Shown in pieces: positions 24,001 to 30,983 of a stretch of DNA of 64,000 nucleotides (position 1 is its first letter; the number at the start of each line of letters is the position of its first letter). This stretch comes from Trema orientale (taxonomy: Eukaryota > Streptophyta > Magnoliopsida > Rosales > Cannabaceae). The stretch is taken from the NCBI GenBank assembly GCA_002914845.1, contig JXTC01000410.1, positions 81,160 to 145,159 of the forward strand. Direction: 5' to 3'. The notes below the pieces were generated by a model that saw only the letters and a program-made list of their open reading frames with translations, did not search any database and was not told where the DNA came from. Made by a program: the position numbers and the translations under genes.

Positions 24001-26875
24001 CAAGAATCTGAACCTGAATTTGAAACAGGTATGACACCATCCACTTCATTGCCTGAGTCTAATGATCTTGATATTCCTATTGCTCTAAGGGTGTTTGATC
24101 ATGTACACAACACCCTATTTCTCATGATGTTTTATATGATCATTTGTCTCCTACTACTCGTGCTTTTGTTACTAATCTTTCAGATGTTGAGATCCCACAT
24201 AATGTTGAAGAAGCTTTGAAGATCCCAAAATGGAAACATGTAGTTCTGGAAGAAATGTTAACTCTTGAAAAGAATGAAACATGGGAGATTGTGGACAAAC
24301 CAAAAGGAAAAGTTCCAGTTGGGTGCAAATGAATGTTTATTGTTAAGTATAATTCCAATGGTGCTATTGATCGGTACAAAGCCAGATTGGTGACAAAGGA
24401 ATTTACACAGACTTATGGAGTCAATTATCAGGAGACCTTTGCTCTCATTGCGAAGCTGAATACTGTTCGAATATTGTTATCTATAGCTGCAAACCTTGAT
24501 TGGAAGCTACAACAACTAGATGTTAAAAATACCTTCCTCAATGGTGATTTAGAAGAGGAAGTGTACGTGGAGCTTCCACCTGGTTTTGACCAAGGGAAAA
24601 AACATGGTAGAGTTTGTAAACTGAAAAAATCCTTGTATGGGTTAAAACAATCACCTCGAGCTTGGTTCGACAGATTCACAAGGCCAGTTCGCCAACAGGG
24701 ATATAAACAAGCACAAACTAATAATACCTTATCCTTCAAGCATATGGGAAATAAGGTGGCAGTACTCATTGTTTATGTGGATGATATTATTCTGACATTG
24801 GATGATGAAAATGAGATGATCAGGTTAAAGAAAAGTCCTACAAATGAGTTTGAAATCAAAGACTAGGGGCAGTTGAGGTATTTCTTAGAGATGGAAGTGT
24901 TGAGAAATAAGAATGGAATTTCAGTTTCCCAGAGAAAGATATACTTGACTTGTTAACTGAGACAGGTTTACTGGGTAGCCGCCCTATAGCAATGCCTATG
25001 GATCCTAACAATAATGGAAAATTGTCATGATCAAGTTCCAGTTGATCGAGGAAGATATCAACGTTTAGTAGGCAAGCTCATATACTTGTAACATACTCGA
25101 CCAGACATTGCATTTGCTGTTAGCACTGTCAGTCAGTTTCTGCACTCACCATATGAGGTGCACTTGGAAACTATCTATTGAATATTGAAATATTTGAAAG
25201 GAACTGCAGGCAGAGGACTATTTTTCAAGAAAAACTCCTGACGAAGTATAGAACCTTTACTAATGCAGATTGGGCCGGTGCTATAGATGATAGAAAATCT
25301 ACCTCAGGATATTGCACTCTCGTATGGGGGAATCTGGTGACTTGAAAGAGCAAGAAACAGTCTGTTGTTACTAGTAGTGATGACGCTGAGTTTAGAGCAA
25401 TAGCTCAAGGAATATGTGAGTTATTGTGGTTGAAAATGTTGTTAGAAGAACTCAAAATGGTCAACGAGACTCCCATGAAACTCTTTTGTGATAACAAGGC
25501 TGCAATAAACATTTCTCATAACCCAGTGCATCATGACCGGACTAAACACATTGAGGTAGATCGACATTTTATCAAAAAAAAGATAGAAAAAGGGATTATT
25601 TGCATGTCCTATGTCACAACGTCTGAACATGCTGCTGATTTGCTGACCAAAAGCCTTAGAATACCAATTTTTGAGAAGTTAATCGACAAGTTGGGAATGA
25701 CGAATGTGTTCAGTCCAGCTTGAGGGGGAGTGTTGGATATTTTAGGATATTTAAGATTTGTTTTCTTTGTTATTTGTTAGAGATATTTCAGATTTATTTT
25801 CTTGATTGTGTGTCCGTATATTTAGGGGATAAATTGAGTAATTATCTCCTAGATTGATTTTGTATTTTTAAGTTCCTATTTTTAAGGCTGGATTAGGTTT
25901 GTGTTGTAACTGGCCTAGTCTATAAAAGTATCGTGTATCAGCCATGATTAATAAGATTCATAACAGCTGATTGCCTTCATTTTTCTCCTATTTCCGACCA
26001 TACTTCTCATAGCAGTTTAAAACAGACGAACATATGACTAAATGTGCCTTAAAATAATCATGACAATTCTTTCAGTAGACCATTTTCATACAAGAATTTC
26101 CTCCTGAAACTTTATACACAGCAATCGGATAAATCTAGAAATCCACTGAGAGAAAAATACATGTTCCAACCTTAAGCAATTACTTCAAGAAATTTGCTAC
26201 ATTTTTTTTTTTTTTGACAAATAATGTCTCTATTTGAAGACATTCGATCTGAGGTGATTAAGATATATACACAGATCAAGAGCAATAAAATTCACCCATC
26301 CATATTTAAGAACACGACGAGTGATTCTTCTCTTACCTGGTCTTTACTAATACAATATCGCACAATGAGCAATCTGTCCAAAAGAATCCCAGTATACTCT
26401 CCGAGTCTGGCCGGCACCTCTGACTAAAAGTTTCCCCACTTTCTTTATGCCAAAACTGAATCTCATTAGAAGATCGTAGAATTGCTATAAACTTTCCATC
26501 TAATGAATAGCGAATAGATAGAATGGGCCCTTCACCAATTGACTCACATGCAGGAGCAACACTAGGAGCAAAGGGAACAGTTTTCCAGGAGAAAACCTAA
26601 ATGTATATAAGAGACAAGGAACAGATTAGTTTTGACAAAATCCAGAAGCTTAAAAACTAAGATATTTTTGGTTAATAGCAGAAAAGTTCTCCAAACATCA
26701 CATTTACCTGATCTGGTGTTGGTGATATCAGCAGCTTATTTCCATCATCATAGAATAAACCCCTTGATCCCGGTATACTGCTTCTTAGGGGTGGATACCG
26801 GATATAAACATGTGACAAAGCACCAGATCCATTTAAACCAACACTAGAATGAGAACTTGATGCTTTCCCAGACAT
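9045..26875 (-). CDS. RMC1: RMC1 homologue (C18orf8/Mic1-domain protein), 11 exons, 755 aa
   Basis: Coding exons in gene order: 26708-26875, 26337-26596, 13494-13647, 12903-13012, 12730-12817, 11433-11768, 11288-11362, 10381-10991, 10055-10163, 9769-9948, 9045-9221. They sum to 755 codons plus TGA, and phases agree at every junction. The start MSGKASSS with GALSHVYI and GLFYDDGNK, a WD/beta-propeller-like N-terminal half ([22 protein letters not shown]), a Ser/Asp-rich linker at about residues 410-560, and the C-terminal Mic1 region ([20 protein letters not shown], about 570-755) identify the family. Animal RMC1 is a subunit of the MON1-CCZ1 exchange factor that activates Rab7 on late endosomes. 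A like role at the plant vacuole is inferred. Intron 2 (13648-26336) holds the nested retrotransposons, and intron 6 uses a GC donor. An NDUFAF8-like ORF lies just upstream on the same strand. The gene looks intact. Confidence 0.92.
11363..11432 (-). other. RMC1: GC-AG intron (intron 6 of the RMC1 homologue)
   Basis: Exon 6 ends TTGGAG and is followed by GCAAGT; the acceptor is TTGCAG before GCAATTTCTGCC. Joining GAG to GCA ATT keeps the frame (LDLE|AISASS). The nearest GT, four bases further on, would break it. AG|GCAAGT is the standard strong consensus for the minor class of GC-AG introns. The intron is only 70 bases long. Confidence 0.85.
13981..14251 (+). repeat. 5' LTR of Copia element A
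   Basis: It starts about GTTGGATATTTTAGG and contains a TATAAAAGTATCGTG promoter-like stretch near its end. It matches 25731-26000 with roughly 16 differences. Confidence 0.92.
14251..14270 (+). other. Primer-binding site of Copia element A
   Basis: TGGCATCAGAGCAGG directly after the LTR is close to the Met-tRNA-complementary TGGTATCAGAGC used by most plant Copia elements. Confidence 0.8.
16661..16927 (-). repeat. 3' LTR of Copia element B
   Basis: It matches 23398-23664. A purine-rich GAGAGAGAG tract lies on its inner side. Confidence 0.92.
19046..22228 (-). mobile_element. Gypsy element C (chromovirus-like), inserted in element B, incomplete
   Basis: In element orientation a 5' LTR (about 22009-22228, starting TGTTAGGGAG) is followed by the primer site TGGTATCAGAGC. 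Next come a gag ORF from 21982 ([12 protein letters not shown]), reverse transcriptase (about 20400-21120, with FCVDYRALD and [10 protein letters not shown]), RNase H (about 19950-20350) and integrase (about 19050-19750, with an HHxxC-like region, MDFVEGLP and YHPQTDG). No second LTR was recognised and the element carries breaks. GC content is clearly higher than in its surroundings. The gag start and primer site suggest the Reina group of chromoviruses, at low certainty. One undetermined base lies at 19720. Confidence 0.88.
22009..22228 (-). repeat. 5' LTR of Gypsy element C
   Basis: On the minus strand it starts TGTTAGGGAGTTTG and ends at CCTTCTCA next to the primer site. There is no second copy for comparison, so the outer boundary is approximate. 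Confidence 0.65.
23398..23664 (-). repeat. 5' LTR of Copia element B
   Basis: It pairs with 16661-16927. The primer site lies immediately inside it (CATGGTATCAGAGC on the minus strand). Confidence 0.92.
25731..26000 (+). repeat. 3' LTR of Copia element A
   Basis: It runs from TGTTGGATATTTT to TTTCCGACCA, directly after the purine tract. It matches 13981-14251. Confidence 0.93.
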
Positions 26876-27168
26876 TTCTTGAAGTCACCTTTAAAATTTG
26901 AGAAGTTGGGGAGTAGAGCAACACTACTTTTTTTTTTTTTTTGAAGGTAGCAACACTACTTATTTACATACAAAACACTGTAAAATAACAGAAAGAAGGA
27001 AACAGTTTATGTGTGTTTGTGATAATTCTTAAAAATAAATAAATAAATTGAAGAACCACATCCTTGCTTTTGAATGAAAGACCTTTTTCTTGTGCGCTTC
27101 CAACTGCTGTCTCTAGGTACTTGATATGAAACTTTCTGTCCCACATAGTGACGAAAGGAAAGTATATT
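26876..27168 (-). other. 293-base spacer between the twin-CX9C ORF and RMC1, with a 3' splice site
   Basis: On the minus strand, CTTTCTGTTATTTTACAG ends at 26978, a strong pyrimidine tract plus acceptor. A possible donor, AAAAAG|GTCTTT, lies at 27082. No TATA box or AATAAA was seen on that strand. The spacer therefore reads as the interior of a transcribed unit rather than as terminator plus promoter. Confidence 0.5.
26917..26961 (-). repeat. Poly(T) micro-insertion between 13-bp direct repeats
   Basis: AGCAACACTACTT occurs at 26917-26929 and again at 26949-26961. Between them is a T-run followed by GAAGGT (26930-26948). This is what a retroposition leaving only a poly(A) tail would look like. 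It lies in the leader of the RMC1 ORF, about 40-90 bases upstream of its ATG. Confidence 0.6.
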
Positions 27169-28381
27169 TCAAGCCTTTCCCCGCAGCTACTCAAAAAGGA
27201 AAATAATTCGAATAAATGTTCGTTACAAACTAAGACAAATTAAGATGTTAAACGAAACAGAATATTTCTTCTCGATTATGAAAATACAGTACCACATTCT
27301 GCATGCAACTCTTAAGAGCAAGAAATTCTTTCAGACACATATCTTTTTCGACCTCTGGAACTTTTGCTGCGACACAACTCCCGTATTCTTTTGCCTAAAA
27401 GGAAGAAACACAACTAATTTAATGCTCAAATTCTCAAAAGCAATCAATCATACGACAGAAGCTCTGAGCTCCAGAATATGTCTTTTATACTATCCAAACA
27501 AATATAGATATAACAGAAAGCTCATATCAGGGTCTTGGGCTCCTTTTGAGTAGACCAAATCCGAGTATCAGTAGTTAAACAAAGTTTATGCCCAATATTT
27601 ATTTTCTCTGCCAATGTTAGGGACACCAACTTTTGTACTAAAATTATGCACCAACTCATGTGGCAAACTTATACATCATGATTTTAACCAGTCCTCGGTC
27701 CTACTTTGACATAACATTTGCTTTAAAATCATACCACATTAGTTGTTCCACAATTTTGGCACAAATATTGGTGTTCCTGGCATTACTCTTGTATTTGTGT
27801 ACCTCATCTTAGCACGAAAGTAATTTATAGCCAACGGAAGCTCTAAGCTCCATAGATGTCTTTAATACTATCCAAACAAATAAAGTAGATATAACAGCAA
27901 GCTCATATCAGGGTCTTGGGCTCATTTTGAGTGGACCAAAACCAAGTATCAGTTGTTAAACAAAGTCTTTCTCCAATATTTAGTTTCTGTAGTAATGCAA
28001 GGGACGCCAATTTTTGCACCAAAATTGTGCACCAAGAAGTGTGGCAACGATGTTAACCACTACTTCAAATAATATTTGTCCCACTTTAAGTTAACATGTG
28101 ATCTAAAATCATACTGTATCATTTGGTGTCCCTAACATTACTCTTAGTATTTGCGAATCTCATTTTAACACGAAAAAGTAATTTATAGCCAAAATCTAAA
28201 ACACGATATCACCCAGAAAAACAAAATTGAATTTCACATGACTGTAAATCGAGGTTTGTGAATATAGAATTAGCCCAAAATAGATTAGTCTCTAAAACAA
28301 GGGTTACGGTAATATACATACCTGAGCTCCACAGTTAACCAAAATGCGCTTAAGTGTAGAAGTAGTTTTCCTTTCTTTCAT
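27169..28381 (-). CDS. Twin-CX9C protein, NDUFAF8-like, 59 aa, three coding exons
   Basis: Coding exons: 28322-28381 (20 codons), 27293-27394 (34 codons) and 27169-27186 (LRGKA and TGA). All junctions are GT-AG and in phase. The protein starts MKERKTTSTLKR and holds CGAQAKEYGSC (residues 17-27) and CLKEFLALKSC (40-50), an exact twin CX9C pair. This is the fold of small proteins oxidised by Mia40 in the mitochondrial intermembrane space. Human NDUFAF8 has the same layout (CGAEAAAYGRC, then CAREFEALRSC) and works with NDUFAF5 in complex I assembly; this homology is from memory. No presequence is expected. A non-coding first exon probably ends at 28771. The RMC1 ORF begins 293 bases downstream on the same strand, so the two may share one transcript. 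The size is normal for the family and nothing looks broken. Confidence 0.85.
27612..27787. mobile_element. MITE family D, within duplication unit 1
   Basis: The ends are CAATGTTAGGGACACCAACTT and the inverse of TTGGTGTTCCTGGCATTACTC. It was duplicated together with its surroundings; the partner is at 27992-28142. Confidence 0.65.
27992..28142. mobile_element. MITE family D, within duplication unit 2
   Basis: The ends are GTAATGCAAGGGACGCCAAT and the inverse of ATTTGGTGTCCCTAACATTA. It is the same element as at 27612-27787. Confidence 0.65.
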
Positions 28382-28770
28382 GTCCACTGTACCTAAAAAG
28401 AAAAGAACAACAATCACTTTTTAATCATCAACAACATGAAATACTACACAGCACTAAACAAAATGCTTACAATAATACGAATCAAATCATACCTTTAATT
28501 GCAGTATATCAAAAAAAAATTAAAAATTAAAAATATAATTACAATGCATAATCAAGCAGGAGACTCGATAACGATACGAAAATTCTCGAATTAGACTCCA
28601 ATGCACCATTATTGAATTCAAGATCACAGAATGGACCCCAAAATTAGAACTGTTACAGAATCTATGGCAAATTTGAACTTTCAGGTTCAGAATCAATCAC
28701 AGCCATCAACATCGAGAACAATAGTAAAAACAAAGAAAGTGAGAGAAATCGATAAGAGAGAGAAAATCAC

Positions 28771-28860
28771 CATTGGAGGCTCCGGAGCTAGAAGGAAGCG
28801 AAACTCGATTACGATCTTTTTCGGGCTTTTTTAGTTTTGGCGAGTTGAATTGAATCGAAC
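28771..28860 (-). other. Probable non-coding first exon of the twin-CX9C/RMC1 unit
   Basis: On the minus strand the sequence is GC-richer and ends CCTCCAATG|GTGATTTTC, a usable donor. Spliced to the acceptor at 28393, it creates ATG GTA CAG TGG ACA TGA, a five-codon ORF whose TGA overlaps the ATG of the 59-aa protein (ATGA). The 5' end of the exon is a guess. Confidence 0.5.
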
Positions 28861-28985
28861 CCAACCGACCTACCAGTCGTCTCCTCCAGCTGCTGCTCTC
28901 GCTCTCTCTCTTTCTTTTTTCTTTTTTTTTTTAAAAAAAATTATTTTTAATTTCTTGTATTCCGAGTCACAGCTCGCATGTTTAT

Positions 28986-29034
28986 GCACGTGCAGCTTAG
29001 TAACTGGCACGTGCAGCTTAGTAACTGCCACGTC
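28986..29034 (-). promoter_or_regulatory. Duplicated G-box (CACGTG) promoter element
   Basis: A 21-bp unit beginning GCACGTGCAGCTTAG and ending TAACTG is repeated perfectly at 28986-29006 and 29007-29027, then a third CCACGTCC follows. Each full unit holds a palindromic CACGTG G-box, the site of plant bZIP and bHLH factors. It lies 100-250 bases upstream of the presumed first exon of the minus-strand unit. Confidence 0.6.
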
Positions 29035-29160
29035 CACACTCTTCTCCATAGAGGGCCTTGGGGCGGGTATCTGTGGCCCGATCCGTTTAAGGCTCAAATA
29101 TTGATCGAGGTCAGGGAAAGAAGAAATTTTAGAAATTTGATTTTACACGTTAAAATTTAA

Positions 29161-29520
29161 AAAAGGATAACTGCAAAAAAATACTCTGAAGTTTAGGTAT
29201 TCTATAATTTAAACCCTGAAGTTTGAACTCTGTAAAATAATATCCTGAGATTAATAATTTCTGAAAATTAATATCCTTGACAGATTTTTTGATTAATTTT
29301 AGGAACGAAAAAACAATAATATCATCCATTAAAACTAGATTAATCTATATTATTCATCTTAATTTTGAGGATATTATTATATTTTATCGGTTAAAAATCA
29401 ACACAGGGTATAAATTTTCAGAAATTCGTAATCTCAGGGTATTATTTTGCGGAATCCAAACTTCAGATTTTAAATTACAGAACATCCAAACATGAGGATA
29501 TTTTTTTGCAGTTATCCCTT
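29161..29520. mobile_element. MITE family B, copy 1
   Basis: The left end AAAGGATAACTGCAAAAAAA and the right end TTTTTTTGCAGTTATCCCTT are near-perfect inverses, and the foldback continues inward over more than 100 bases. TTTAAAA lies on both flanks as a possible target duplication. A second copy is at 52672-53024. Confidence 0.85.
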
Positions 29521-30983
29521 TAAAAAATAAAGGATTATTACAAAATTCCAGGCAAAATTACCAAAAATTTAAAAATGAGTTGAGTTTTTGAAAAATTCCG
29601 AATTTAATTAAAAAATATCACTTTTTAAAATTTTTTTAGAACAATAATATTTTCAACAAATATTTAGAAAAATACCACTTTTTTTCAAAATTTGTATTTT
29701 TCAATAATGCTCGAGGTAACAAGTTACGTTACAAATCTAGTTACTTGAGATAACTTCAAGTAGTTTGATTAGTTACTTCAAGTATCTCATTAATTAATAA
29801 AAAGTGATACTAAATACTCTTAAAAGTGGTATTTTTCTAATTAAAATCAGGGATTTTTTAAACAATTCCAAAATCCAAGATTTTTTAATTATTTTGAAAA
29901 GTTACCATAACAAATCAAATTTCCTCAAAAAATAATTGAAAAACAACCCAAATTTTAAATTTCTTTAAAAATCTCAGACTTTTTTAGAGAAATATTTATT
30001 TTTAAAATATTTATACAAATACTATTTTTTACTAAATAATGAAATACTTGAAATAATTGATCAATTTATTTGAGGTAACCAAACAAGTTACTAGATTACC
30101 TTAAGTAGTTGAATTCATTACCTCAAATATATATATATGCCGAAAAATACCAATTTGAAAAATAGTAATATTTTTCTAAATGCTGCTCAAAAAGTGGTAT
30201 TCTTAAAAATTAATTTAATAAAATAATACTTTTCTAAATAGATCTATGATTTTTCAGCATCCAGGATTTTTTAATGGGAAATGTTCATAAATACCAGTTT
30301 TTAAAATCATATTTTCATAAATACTCGTTTTTTTATTTTTATTTCATAAATACCTGTTTTTATACCTTTTTTTGGAGAAATGTAGACCACCACTGTTTTA
30401 CATATGAAATGTAGACCACGGTATATATTTCATGCATTCAATATATACCACGGTCCAGATTTCATGAATAAAATTTACACTCAAAATTGGCACATATTTT
30501 ATAATGTGTACCGTTCATATTTTACACATGAAATGTGTACCTCATGGATAAAATTTACATTGTAAATGTGGACCACTCATATTTTTCATATGAAATGTGG
30601 ACCGTAAAAAAGGGTATTTTTGAAAGAAGTTTTAAAAACGGATATTTTTTAAATAAGTTTTAAAAAACGGGTAGTAAGTGTAATTTTTACTTTTTCAATT
30701 TTATTGACTTTGAGCCAATATTTTTGTAAGAAGTCCCAAGGGAAATGGACCTTATTAAGAGTAAGGGTTTCTTAGCCAAATGGCCAAATTTTGATTCAAC
30801 TTTAAAAATGGCCGCTTTCCAAATACTGTGAAAGATGGCAAAATTTATTAAAAAAAATTTGCAAAACAGCCGAGTGAATCTAAAAGGGATAAAATATATT
30901 ATTTTTTTTGAATATTTATATCAATTCATGGAAAAAAAAATTATGTATTAATAAACTTAATATAAAATTGATAAAAGAAATTC
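29521..30983. other. Very AT-rich intergenic DNA with degenerate repeats
   Basis: No gene found. It holds degenerate TTACTT(C/G)A(A/G)GTA-type repeats (29700-30130) and a block of GTGGACC/ATATGAAATG repeats (30377-30604). Confidence 0.55.
30377..30604. repeat. Imperfect repeat block (ATATGAAATGTRGACC core)
   Basis: The core ATATGAAATGT(A/G)GACC(A/G) recurs about four to five times in about 230 bases, with inverted partial copies (GGTCCAGATTTCATG). The origin is unknown. Confidence 0.5.

Larger units (their letters stand above)
13979..26000 (+). mobile_element. Copia element A (outer), broken, host to nested insertions
   Basis: The LTRs are at about 13981-14251 and 25731-26000 (about 270 bp). 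TACTTC lies just outside both ends as a likely target duplication. After the 5' LTR comes the primer site TGGCATCAGAGCAGG, and before the 3' LTR the polypurine tract GAGGGGGAG. Parts in Copia order are gag (about 14290-14980), protease (about 15380-15600), integrase (about 15830-16600), reverse transcriptase (about 24180-24900) and RNase H (about 25250-25720, ending in ADLLTKSL). The coding region carries many breaks. The LTRs differ at roughly 6% of positions by eye, suggesting an age of a few million years at usual plant rates. Element B sits between the integrase and reverse transcriptase parts. Confidence 0.93.
13648..26336 (-). other. RMC1: 12.7-kb intron 2 of the RMC1 homologue
   Basis: The donor CCAG|GTAAGAG is at 26336 and the acceptor AACAG|TGGGCT is just above 13647. 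Without the retrotransposon nest (about 13979-26000) the intron would be only about 650 bases. The outer element is antisense to the gene; the two inner ones are in the gene's sense orientation. Confidence 0.85.
27453..28191. repeat. Tandem duplication of about 370 bp in an intron
   Basis: 27453-27832 and 27833-28191 align along their length. Both contain AGCTC...TACTATCCAAACAAATA, then AGCTCATATCAGGGTCTTGG, and both end in ACGAAA...GTAATTTATAGCCAA. The copies differ by many substitutions and small indels, so the duplication is not recent. It lies within intron 27395-28321 of the twin-CX9C gene, and each unit carries a MITE. Confidence 0.85.

Noticed and set aside
28870-29160. Overlapping ORFs on both strands (60-84 codons)
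   Set aside because: They coincide with the G-box repeats and A/T tracts of a promoter. They have no coding homology, and one strand is the shadow of the other.
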